Source: Acidobacteriaceae bacterium TAA 166
GTDB lineage: Bacteria > Acidobacteriota > Terriglobia > Terriglobales > Acidobacteriaceae
Assembly (NCBI GenBank): GCA_000421065.1
Contig: ATWD01000002.1
Coordinates: forward strand, 434,001 to 498,000
Length of the DNA stretch: 64,000 nucleotides
Reading direction: 5' to 3'
In this document: piece by piece, positions 54,177 to 61,312 of the stretch
How positions within the stretch are numbered: position 1 is the stretch's first letter
Layout of the letters: every line of letters begins with the position of its first letter
The notes under the pieces: model-generated
The model's input: the letters and a program-made list of their open reading frames with translations, nothing else
The model's database searches: none
What the model was told of the DNA's origin: nothing
Translations under genes and position numbers: made by a program

Positions 54177-54350
54177 TGTCGTATTCGAATCTCCTTCAAG
54201 CCACAGCACCAAAATACCGGCGCCGAAAGATCATTGATATACATATGTGCCAACCTTAATGAATAACCCCATTACCCCCACTAAATTCCCTCCTCAAGGG
54301 GTACGTTAGGTTTTTCAATGGTTTTACAGCCTGGCTGGAATCGGCCGCTC

Positions 54351-54397
54351 GGCAGCAAGGGGAGCCAGTCGCTTCGCTCCCGGCTCCCCTTGCTGCC
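54351..54397. other. Perfect 16-bp inverted repeat between divergent genes
   Basis: GGCAGCAAGGGGAGCC at 54351-54366 pairs without mismatch with GGCTCCCCTTGCTGCC at 54382-54397; the 15-nt spacer contains GCTTCGC. It lies between the 5' ends of an SDR gene and a glycosyltransferase gene, so it is not an ordinary terminator of either. It might terminate antisense transcription, act as an operator or be a small mobile palindrome. Confidence 0.8.
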
Positions 54398-54526
54398 ATA
54401 CCCTGCATCGATCCGAACTCATAAATCGCTGTGCGCTACATTAACGAAACTACTGATACAAAAAATCGGTTGACCACCTGGAAACATCGCTTTGTTACTA
54501 TCCACCTGAGGCCCTCCCCGTCGTTC

Positions 54527-55681
54527 ATGAAAATCGTTCAGGCTGTCTTTGGCGTCTTCCATCACTTTGAGCTTGCCCGCGAGCTGGAGCGCCGCGGACA
54601 TCTCTCCGTCATCTACTCCACCTTCCCCTGGCGTCGTCTTCAGCGCGAAGGATTGCCTCACTCCCGAGTAAAGACCTTCCCACCTCTTCATATGGGCGAG
54701 CTTTTCGCGCGGCGCTACAACATCGGTGGCCGATGGCTCACAGATCAGCTCGGTTACGCCAATGCCCTGGCCTTCGACGACTGGACCCTGCGTCGCATTC
54801 CACCCTGCGATGCCTTCATCGCCATCTCGGGTGCCGGCCTCAAAACCGGACTCGCCGTCCAGCAGCGAGGTGGACGTTTTATCTGCGACCGGGGCTCCTC
54901 GCATCAGCGTTATCAGGAACAGATCGTCACCAGCGAGTACCGCCGCTGGGGCGTCGACCTTCCCGTCAGCGAAGATCGCGACACCGTCCGCGAGGAGAAG
55001 ATCTACGAGGTCGCCGACCTGATCACCGTTCCCTCCGGCTTCTCCGCCCACTCGTTTGTCGAGATGGGAGTTCCCGAGGAGAAGCTGCGCACCCTCCCCT
55101 ACGGCGTCCGCCTCGAACGATTCCGCCCCAGCGGTGAGCCGCCCTCCGACCGCTTCGAGGTTCTCTTCGCCGGCTCCGTCGGCCTGCGCAAGGGAATTCC
55201 CTACCTGCTCGAGGCCTTCTCCCGGCTCCGCCACCCTGCCAAACGGCTTCGCATCGCCGGAAGCATGCAGCCGGACATTAAAGATGTTCTTCAGCGGCTT
55301 CCGATGGAGGATGTGGAACTTCTCGGGTCCATCCCCCAGGACCGCCTGATCGACCTGATGAGCACCAGCCATGTCCTCGTCCTTCCCAGCATCGAGGATG
55401 GCTTCGGCCTGGTCATGGGACAGGCGATGGCGTGCGGATGCCCCGTGATCGCATCGACCAATACAGGAGCGGGAGACCTGTACACCGACGGCGTGGAGGG
55501 GTTTATCGTTCCGATCCGCGATCCCGAATCTCTCGCCGATCGAATGCAGCGGCTGATGGACGATCCTCAACTGCAACGCGGGATGAGCGAGAAATCCCTG
55601 GCTCGAGTGAAGTCGTTAGGGGGGTGGAAAGAGTACGGCGACCAGTGGGAGACGCTCCTTCACGAGGCCACAGGGCGCTAG
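54527..55681 (+). CDS. Glycosyltransferase, GT4-like
   Basis: 384 aa GT-B fold transferase. The chosen ATG 54527 begins MKIVQAVFGVFHHFELAREL, the N-terminal Rossmann strand; the 32 residues available upstream in frame look non-coding. The C-terminal half has VLFAGSVGLRKGIPYLLEAF, LLGSIPQDRLIDLMSTSHVL, PSIEDGFGLVMGQAMACGCP (the EX7E-like nucleotide-sugar site) and STNTGAGDLYTDG. It probably adds a sugar to an exopolysaccharide or a lipid. No other glycan genes adjoin it. Confidence 0.9.
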   Translation: MKIVQAVFGVFHHFELARELERRGHLSVIYSTFPWRRLQREGLPHSRVKTFPPLHMGELFARRYNIGGRWLTDQLGYANALAFDDWTLRRIPPCDAFIAISGAGLKTGLAVQQRGGRFICDRGSSHQRYQEQIVTSEYRRWGVDLPVSEDRDTVREEKIYEVADLITVPSGFSAHSFVEMGVPEEKLRTLPYGVRLERFRPSGEPPSDRFEVLFAGSVGLRKGIPYLLEAFSRLRHPAKRLRIAGSMQPDIKDVLQRLPMEDVELLGSIPQDRLIDLMSTSHVLVLPSIEDGFGLVMGQAMACGCPVIASTNTGAGDLYTDGVEGFIVPIRDPESLADRMQRLMDDPQLQRGMSEKSLARVKSLGGWKEYGDQWETLLHEATGR

Positions 55682-55776
55682 CCCGATTAACTTGAATCCG
55701 GCGCCATGGATACATGAAATAATTGCGCCTGAGCATAAGGTTTCCCACTCAATACCAACATTAGTAGGGGTTTTTT

Positions 55777-55992
55777 CTATCCACCGCCCACAAAGTGGAC
55801 GATCTCAAGCCTGTCGTTCTCCTCAAGCCGTACTTCATTCCAGCTCGTCCGGGGAGCGATCTCGCCGTTATGCTCGACCGCCACCCGGTCGCCCCTAAGT
55901 CCAAGGTCTTGAACCAGATCGCCGAGGGTGGCAGGCGAGCTAAGACTCTCAAAGATACGGGGTTGGCCATTGAGGATGACGGTAAGAGGCAT
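55777..55992 (-). CDS. thiS: ThiS-like sulfur carrier protein
   Basis: 71 aa ubiquitin-fold protein: TVILNGQPRIFESLSSPATL at the N-terminus and EIVHFVGGG at the C-terminus, whose end glycines are adenylated and turned into the thiocarboxylate used for the thiazole of thiamine. AGGAGG lies almost directly against ATG 55992, closer than usual. It is the last gene of a short minus-strand run with thiD; thiG and thiF are not in the window. Confidence 0.88.
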   Translation of the reverse strand: MPLTVILNGQPRIFESLSSPATLGDLVQDLGLRGDRVAVEHNGEIAPRTSWNEVRLEENDRLEIVHFVGGG

Positions 55993-56021
55993 ACCTCCTC
56001 AGACTAACAGCAGGCTTGCGA

Positions 56022-56285
56022 TCACGCAGTGCGGAATCTCCGAGCGTAATCCTCAAAGACCTGGCGTCGCAGCCGGTGCAGAATCCGGATCGCCTCCCGT
56101 TCGCCTTTTGCAGCCGAAGCCGAGGAAAGCTGCAAACAACGAAGGTGCTCGACGCCCCGACCTAAGAGATCGACGGCAAGTCCGGGAGTTACTGAACTTT
56201 GAACTTCGATGCCTTGGTTCGAGATCGGTTCGGAAAAGGCTAAAGCCGCAGAATTGGAGACCTCAGCATCGGGATAAACAGGCAT
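56022..56285 (-). CDS. Small protein of unknown function between thiD and thiS
   Basis: 87 aa from ATG 56285, with GAAGGA 9-10 nt upstream. N-terminal half SNSAALAFSEPISNQGIEV and TPGLAVDLLGRGVEHLRCL; C-terminal half a basic helix with REAIRILHRLRRQVFEDYAR. No signal peptide or membrane helix. It lies 26 bp after thiD and 29 bp before thiS, which supports it as a real gene. I do not recognise a family and the role in thiamine synthesis is open. Confidence 0.5.
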   Translation of the reverse strand: MPVYPDAEVSNSAALAFSEPISNQGIEVQSSVTPGLAVDLLGRGVEHLRCLQLSSASAAKGEREAIRILHRLRRQVFEDYARRFRTA

Positions 56286-56311
56286 CAAAGGAATTCCTTC
56301 ACACCACAGCT

Positions 56312-57178
56312 TTATCGGCGTGGATGGGCAGCACCTTTACCGTAGAACGAGTTCCCTGCTCCTCGGATTACACGGGACCTCAGCGCAAAAGGCCACAGGT
56401 GATTCAACGGACCGTGCCCGTAGCCCAGGGGAGCCGCCCTCCGGATTCCCTCCGCCACATACAGTTTCGCAGCCTTGGCTGCCGCGAGCGGAGCGTCGCC
56501 TTCAGCCAGGCGGCTGAGGAGAGCGCTGGAAAGCGCGCATCCCGTGCCGTGGGTCGACCGGCTGTCGATCCGCTCTCCTGGCAGCCACTGGGGCGAGCAG
56601 CCGACAGCGAGCACAAGATCGTCCGGCCGCTCGAGGTGGCCGCCCGTCGCCAGCACGTTCAAGCCGGGAAAGCTCTCCTGCAGCCGTTTCGATGCGGAGA
56701 GCATCTCGTTCGCACTCTCCACCCTGGTTTCGGCGAGGATGGAGAGCTCTGCCAGATTAGGGGTGACCCAGCTCATGAGGGGCAGGAGACGGCTGCGAAG
56801 CAAAGCGACTCCCCCAGGGGAGAGCAGCTCCCTGCCCGAGGTGGAGCGTAGGACCGGATCGAGCACAATGGGAACCTCGGGCGAGAGAACGCGAAGACTT
56901 TCGAGGTAGTCGGCGACGACGGCCACGATCTCTGGAGTCGCCAGCATCCCTAGCTTGACTCCCGCAGGAGGCAGGTCGGAGTGCAGGCAATCGAGAGTCG
57001 CCCGCAAGAGTTCGGGCTGCACCGGCCGGCTATCGCGAACTCCCATCGTCGACTGCACCGTGAGACTGGTGATGGCGGAGGTTCCGAAGAGGCCGTGGGC
57101 AGCAAAGACCATCAGGTCGGCGGTGATGCCGGCTCCTGACGAAGGATCGAATCCGGCGATGGTGAGTAAGGTCTTCAT
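56312..57178 (-). CDS. thiD: Hydroxymethylpyrimidine (phosphate) kinase
   Basis: 288 aa ribokinase-fold enzyme that phosphorylates HMP and HMP-P for thiamine. TIAGFDPSSGAGITADLMVF (HMP site), GTSAITSLTVQSTMGV, VLDPVLRSTSGRELL, VTPNLAELSIL and the anion-hole STHGTGCALSSAL are all there. ATG 57178 (MKTLLTIAG) is favoured over an upstream frame. After GPLNHLWPF there are about 20 extra residues. No TPP riboswitch is visible upstream. Confidence 0.95.
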   Translation of the reverse strand: MKTLLTIAGFDPSSGAGITADLMVFAAHGLFGTSAITSLTVQSTMGVRDSRPVQPELLRATLDCLHSDLPPAGVKLGMLATPEIVAVVADYLESLRVLSPEVPIVLDPVLRSTSGRELLSPGGVALLRSRLLPLMSWVTPNLAELSILAETRVESANEMLSASKRLQESFPGLNVLATGGHLERPDDLVLAVGCSPQWLPGERIDSRSTHGTGCALSSALLSRLAEGDAPLAAAKAAKLYVAEGIRRAAPLGYGHGPLNHLWPFALRSRVIRGAGNSFYGKGAAHPRR

Positions 57179-57467
57179 GGATTCGTGATCGATTCGAGAT
57201 GACGCCCAAAGCATCTTCTCTGCCGTTTTTCAGGGCTGGAGCCTCTTTTTTGTAACTTTTCAAAAAATATCAGGATCAGGGGAAAATCGTCTCGAAGACG
57301 CCCGTTTTGGCTGAAAATCGACCGGATTTGTTGTCGCCCGAATGCATTAATAGAAGATTTCCTATACCACACGAAAGAAACATCCGGCAACCGGGAAGAA
57401 ATGATAACTCTATGATGCAGATTGACTTAGCTCAATTTTAGCGGGGACAATAGAAGCAGGAGGTGGC

Positions 57468-57998
57468 ATGAAGATCATCCCTGTAAGGCTCGGAGACCGT
57501 TTCGTCTCTTCCAAGCGTGGAGTTGCTATCGTGACACTGCTTGTGGCGCTGGGCATTACAGCGTCGGCAAGCGATCCTGCTGCATCGCAGTCGAGCTCCA
57601 AAACTGTGCAGCAAGAGAAGGGGCGCCGCTGGTATCAAGTCGGCACGGCGTCATGGTACGGACGCTACTTTCAAGGCAAGAAGACCGCGAACGGGGAGCC
57701 ATACGATATGAATGGCCTCACCTGTGCTCATCGAAGTCTTCCCCTGGGAAGCTGGATCCGTGTAACCAACCTGACGAACCGCAAGTCTGTGTTCGTTCGG
57801 GTGAACGATCGGGGCCCCATGCCGGAGAATCGCATTATCGATCTCTCTTATGGCGCGGCTAAGGCAGTTGGTATCAGCGGCCTGGCTAAGGTCAAACTCG
57901 AGATGCTTCGCCCTGGGGATCCGGACATGGCGAAGCAGCTGATCGCGCAGCTTCGTATGCCGGTAGCTCAACCGGACGCGGTCGGGCTGGGACTCTAG
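57468..57998 (+). CDS. rlpA: RlpA-like septal ring/3D-domain protein
   Basis: 176 aa exported protein. N-terminal signal segment (VAIVTLLVALGITASASD). The double-psi beta-barrel domain follows: QVGTASWYGRYFQGKKTANG, MNGLTCAHRSLPLGSWIRV and VRVNDRGPMPENRIIDLSYG, which contain the catalytic His and Asp of RlpA lytic transglycosylases. No lipobox Cys or C-terminal SPOR domain is present, so it is a short form. AGGAGG lies just upstream of ATG 57468. Confidence 0.9.
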   Translation: MKIIPVRLGDRFVSSKRGVAIVTLLVALGITASASDPAASQSSSKTVQQEKGRRWYQVGTASWYGRYFQGKKTANGEPYDMNGLTCAHRSLPLGSWIRVTNLTNRKSVFVRVNDRGPMPENRIIDLSYGAAKAVGISGLAKVKLEMLRPGDPDMAKQLIAQLRMPVAQPDAVGLGL

Positions 57999-58064
57999 AG
58001 TTCTATGCTTGAGTTCTCTCGTTTGCAGCTTCAGTCCAGCAGGGCCGCGCGTTAGACTGAAGCT

Positions 58065-58820
58065 GTGAAGAGCTCTCGCGAATCCCTCACCCTTCCGGTC
58101 GAGTTTCTGAATCTCTCCGATCCCGCGGAGCGGCTCGCCGTAGCGCTCGACGTTCCCGATGCTCATTCCGCCCTCGCTCTTGCTGATCGCCTGGAAGGAA
58201 GCTGCCGCTGGCTGAAGGTTGGCATGGAGCTCTACTATGCGGCGGGAAACTCCCTGATCGAGACGCTGCGCGGGCGCGGCTTCCGAATCTTTCTCGATCT
58301 CAAGCTTCACGACATTCCGAACACAGTTGCGGGAGCGGTTCGTTCGGTCTCCGGCACAGGAGCCGAGCTGTTGACGGTCCATGCCGCAGGGGGACCCGCG
58401 ATGTTGCGCGCGGTGGTAGAGGCAGCCCAGGCTCCGGGAGCGCCCCTCCTGCTGGCTGTGACGGTGCTGACCAGCATGGACACAGGCGAGCTGGCTGCCA
58501 TAGGAATCTTCACTCCCCCGGCAGAGCAGGTTCTGCGCCTGGCCCGGATGGCACAGGGCGAGGGCGTGTCGGGAATGGTCTGTTCTGCAGAGGAGGTAGC
58601 CTCCCTGCGAGACCAGACTGGAGCGGAGACGATCCTGGTGGTGCCGGGAATCCGTCCTGCGGGATCCACGAGCGACGATCAACGCAGGGTAGCCACAGCC
58701 GCCGAGGCGATCTCGCGGGGAGCTTCAATCCTGGTGGTAGGGCGCCCTATCACGCGAGCCAGCGATCCCGCCCAGGCTGCGCTGACGATCCTCAAGGAGA
58801 TTGAGGAAGCTGCCGGGTAG
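58065..58820 (+). CDS. pyrF: Orotidine 5'-phosphate decarboxylase
   Basis: 251 aa. LAVALDVPDAHSALALADRL with the substrate Asp, WLKVGMELYY, the catalytic FLDLKLHDIPNTV (DxKxxD) and VVPGIRPAGSTSDDQRR with GRPITRA at the phosphate site. Last step of UMP synthesis. The GTG start at 58065 keeps a 20-residue N-terminal extension before the barrel; a later start is possible. A perfect terminator follows at 58843-58875. Confidence 0.95.
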   Translation: MKSSRESLTLPVEFLNLSDPAERLAVALDVPDAHSALALADRLEGSCRWLKVGMELYYAAGNSLIETLRGRGFRIFLDLKLHDIPNTVAGAVRSVSGTGAELLTVHAAGGPAMLRAVVEAAQAPGAPLLLAVTVLTSMDTGELAAIGIFTPPAEQVLRLARMAQGEGVSGMVCSAEEVASLRDQTGAETILVVPGIRPAGSTSDDQRRVATAAEAISRGASILVVGRPITRASDPAQAALTILKEIEEAAG

Positions 58821-58842
58821 GTTGAAGCAGCTAAGGAAAGTG

Positions 58843-58875
58843 AAAGGCCGCACCCTTCTTAAGGGTGCGGCCTTT
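58843..58875. terminator. Bidirectional rho-independent terminator
   Basis: A 15-bp perfect stem, AAAGGCCGCACCCTT (58843-58857) and AAGGGTGCGGCCTTT (58861-58875), with a 3-nt loop CTT. A-rich and T-rich flanks fit both strands. It lies between the convergent pyrF and the amidinotransferase-fold gene. Confidence 0.95.
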
Positions 58876-58897
58876 CTAATTCAGAGAGAGCCCTGCC

Positions 58898-59812
58898 CTA
58901 CTCCGCTGAGTGGGAAGTGAGCTGGTGAGTGATGCGGGAGTCGCTCAGACGCAGCGCCAACGCCTTGGCCGAGCCGCCACCACGGATGAACTCGCTTAGA
59001 TTGACCTGGGTAACGTTGTACCCCCAGGCCTCCAGGCGGCCGGCAAGACCGGTTCCGGTCGTTCCCAGAATGATCTCGTTGCCAACGTTGATGACGTTGC
59101 AGGCGAAGCGCGTGGCTTCCGCCTCCGTGACGGCGATCCGCCGCTCAGGGCTGTAAGCAGCCTCGATCTTGGCGCGAGAAGGTTTGTCGAAGGCTCCCGG
59201 GAAGTAGAGAAGGCAGCCACCGGAGAGGGGTACAAAGCAGGTATCGAGATGATAGAAGCGCGGGTCGACCAGGTGTAGCGAGGTGACCCCGGCGTGCCAG
59301 GCATCGGCGACATGGCGGTGGCTCTGCAGGCAGGTGCGGACGCCGTGCGCGGCCCAGAGGTGGTTTCCCTCGGCGTTGAAGAGAGCATCCCCCTCGCCTT
59401 CGAAGGCGGTCTCGCGCGGGGTCTCCCAGACGAGGAAGCCGGCGCTCTCGAACCAGCGGCGAAGATGCTTCTCCTCGGCCTGACGCTGAGGATGAGCGAA
59501 GCTGGAGAGCGCGGCGATCCCGTGCTGCACGACCGCCGAATGGCCGACGAAGACCATGTCCGGCGCGCCCTGCTGGCCGTGGATCAGGCGGACGTCGGCG
59601 ATGCGCTGAAGCTCGTTGTGAAGAGCCTTCCACTGGGCAAAGGCGAGGTCGCGGGAGGGGCGGTGCAGGTTGCCGGCCATCCAGGGATTGATGACGTAAT
59701 CGACGTCATACCACTCCGGAGAACACATCAGGTAGGTCGGGCGATCGAAGCGAGGGAGGGAGACGATGGGACGAAGAGAAGAATCAGAGATTGCGGTACT
59801 CGTGATGCTCAT
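58898..59812 (-). CDS. Amidinotransferase/DDAH-fold protein lacking the expected catalytic Cys
   Basis: 304 aa protein of the guanidino-group modifying superfamily (dimethylargininase/arginine deiminase-like). PTYLMCSPEWYDVDYVINPW, FEGEGDALF, and the His-Asp region DPRFYHLDTCFVPL are clear. Near the C-terminus the family motif that should end in a Cys reads RGGGSAKALALRL, with Ala284 (codon GCG) in the place of the nucleophile. It may be inactive, bind a ligand only, or use another residue. It is convergent with pyrF and shares its terminator. Confidence 0.88.
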   Translation of the reverse strand: MSITSTAISDSSLRPIVSLPRFDRPTYLMCSPEWYDVDYVINPWMAGNLHRPSRDLAFAQWKALHNELQRIADVRLIHGQQGAPDMVFVGHSAVVQHGIAALSSFAHPQRQAEEKHLRRWFESAGFLVWETPRETAFEGEGDALFNAEGNHLWAAHGVRTCLQSHRHVADAWHAGVTSLHLVDPRFYHLDTCFVPLSGGCLLYFPGAFDKPSRAKIEAAYSPERRIAVTEAEATRFACNVINVGNEIILGTTGTGLAGRLEAWGYNVTQVNLSEFIRGGGSAKALALRLSDSRITHQLTSHSAE

Positions 59813-59990
59813 ATAGAGGGTAATCCCTACTTTCCGGTGTAAGTCTGCCCGGTTGAAGAGGCGATCGTCAAGTGAATCTAGGTAATTTGATGTATGACTT
59901 TGGTCCCCAGTTGGCTAACTTAGTTCCGAAATGGGAAAGGCATTACGGATTGGAGAATGGGCCGTGAAAGGAGCTTTGCAGACACCAGAA

Positions 59991-60009
59991 GGGCCCCGAA
60001 GAGGGGCCC
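59991..60009 (-). terminator. Candidate terminator of the zinc-ribbon gene
   Basis: GGGCCCC (59991-59997) pairs with GGGGCCC (60003-60009) with a GAAGA loop. On the minus strand the stem is followed by TTCT. It lies about 57 bp downstream of the stop of the 60067-60246 gene. Confidence 0.6.
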
Positions 60010-60066
60010 TGTGGAAGGACGGCTGGGATGCCATTCAGAAAGAGATTAGAGAGCTCGCCGCAGAGA

Positions 60067-60246
60067 TTAGAGCTTCTCGAAGAAGTCACAGGCCGAGCAG
60101 GAGATGTAAACTCCGCCGGGGGTTCCGCGCTCACGGTCTTTAACGCGCTTCACAATGCGGGTGGGTTTGGAGCACTTCGGGCAATCCGTGCTCTTGTTGG
60201 TGTCCATGACCTTCTTACGGTCGCCGGTCTTGGCAATCTTCGCCAT
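60067..60246 (-). CDS. Small zinc-ribbon protein (59 aa)
   Basis: The minus strand encodes MAKIAKTGDRKKVMDTNKST followed by DCPKCSKPTRIVKRVKDRER and YISCSACDFFEKL. Two CxxC pairs (residues 22-25 and 50-53) form a zinc ribbon; the protein is basic and resembles ribosome- or nucleic-acid-binding small proteins such as L33-like or FmdB-like forms, without a firm match. GGGAGAG lies 7 nt before ATG 60246. It is followed by a hairpin. It is shorter than common cut-offs and easy to miss. Confidence 0.82.
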   Translation of the reverse strand: MAKIAKTGDRKKVMDTNKSTDCPKCSKPTRIVKRVKDRERGTPGGVYISCSACDFFEKL

Positions 60247-60499
60247 AATCTTGCTCTCCCTGGTACGAATGTTTCGGCTCGCGCGCCGGGGACATCAGAT
60301 GCTTCTCGTCGGAGAGCATGCAGATGTCCGGAACTTCTCAGGATTGTCCGGGCTGGGCCTCGGTAGAAATCGAAGGAGAAGAACTGCGGTTGTGGCTTCT
60401 ATGATTTTACAACGTTGCCGGCCCTGTGGCTATGGGCCGGGTTGTTGGAACCGGCAACTGCATCGCTTTATGAATGTTATCTGGTCAGATCTGTGATTT
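60247..60499. other. Structured leader region upstream of the zinc-ribbon gene
   Basis: No gene is seen. Two long-range inverted repeats occur: GGACATCAGATGCTTCTC with GAGAGCATGCAGATGTCC (about 60288-60325), and GTTGCCGG (60414-60421) with CCGGCAAC (60451-60458), enclosing a second GGCCC/GGGCC stem. On the minus strand these lie in the 5' leader of the small zinc-ribbon gene. Confidence 0.5.
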
Positions 60500-60612
60500 A
60501 GGGCGTTCGGTCGCTTGCGCCGACCAGAGGGAAGCCCGTGCCGAAGGTGGTATACACGTCACGAAGTGACCGCCCCACGCGCAGTGGGCCCGCGCAGCAA
60601 CGCAGGCTTCAC
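60500..60612. repeat. Palindromic intergenic repeat, copy 11 (half)
   Basis: GGTCGCTTGCGCCGACCAGAGG, GCCGAAGGTGGTATACACG, GTCACGAAGTGACCG and CGCGCAGTGGGCCCGCGCAGC, ending 9 bp from the stop of the minus-strand PPC gene (60621). It corresponds to the distal arm of the full element. Confidence 0.85.
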
Positions 60613-60620
60613 CCAATCTA

Positions 60621-61217
60621 TTATTTGGTCGGATCGATGATCTTCATGCCGGAGGCGTCGTCGGGGACCTTGTCGAGCGGAGCAGCGTCGGCGGTGACGA
60701 AGACCTCGACCGTGGGGTTGACGTTCGCCTCCCACAGGTGACCCCCGACGGTCGAGCCGTCGTGTTTGGCGAAGACCATGTGGGCGTGGACGACGGGTTT
60801 GCCGTTAAAGGTGGCGATGTCCCCCATCATGGAGACGACCTCGACCTGCTCGTTGACCGGAATCGCATGGTAAAGCTTGCGGCTGAGATCGAGCCAGCCG
60901 ACGGTGGCACTCGAGACCGCCCCAATGCCGGTGAAGTGCGCGTCCACGACGTGGTACTGCATGGCGAAGTCGGTGAGGCCGCTCAGAATCTCATCGCCCT
61001 TGCGAAAGATGACCGCGTAGGTCTTCTGCCCGTTCTGGTCGCTCACCATCTTGACTTTCATGGAGGGGGCCTTGCCCGTCGGGATGGGATGGGAGGGCAG
61101 AATGGTGCGTTCGACCTGGTCCGGCTGCATGGCACCCGGCGCGACCGCTGGCGCCGATTGTGCCATCGACATCGCCGACGGCAGACAGAGCAGAACCCCC
61201 CAGAGCTTCAAACTCAC
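60621..61217 (-). CDS. Exported PPC/DUF296-domain protein
   Basis: 198 aa. Signal peptide at residues 1-19 (KLWGVLLCLPSAMSMAQ). The PPC (DUF296) domain follows from ~55: TYAVIFRKGDEILSGLTDFA, AHFTGIGAVSSATVGWLDL, VVSMMGDIATFNGKPVVHAH and GGHLWEANVNPTVEVFV. The His cluster in HAHMVF and GGHL is the conserved metal-binding site of this trimeric fold. Most PPC proteins are cytosolic, so export is notable. Function unknown. Confidence 0.9.
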   Translation of the reverse strand: MSLKLWGVLLCLPSAMSMAQSAPAVAPGAMQPDQVERTILPSHPIPTGKAPSMKVKMVSDQNGQKTYAVIFRKGDEILSGLTDFAMQYHVVDAHFTGIGAVSSATVGWLDLSRKLYHAIPVNEQVEVVSMMGDIATFNGKPVVHAHMVFAKHDGSTVGGHLWEANVNPTVEVFVTADAAPLDKVPDDASGMKIIDPTK

Positions 61218-61312
61218 GCTTCACCTCATCTTCGCAAAAGAATGTACGCACAGGGGCCGAGCTTACGGCGTTTCCCTACTTTCTATTGTGTCAGAGGTTG
61301 TTGAGAGTGAGA

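Noticed and set aside
57179..57467. TPP riboswitch upstream of thiD
   Set aside because: I looked for the conserved CTGAGA and ACCTGATCTGG-type blocks on the minus strand and did not find them.
59931..60143. Plus-strand ORF of 70 residues opposite the zinc-ribbon gene
   Set aside because: It covers a terminator hairpin and is antisense to a gene with two CxxC pairs and a good RBS.
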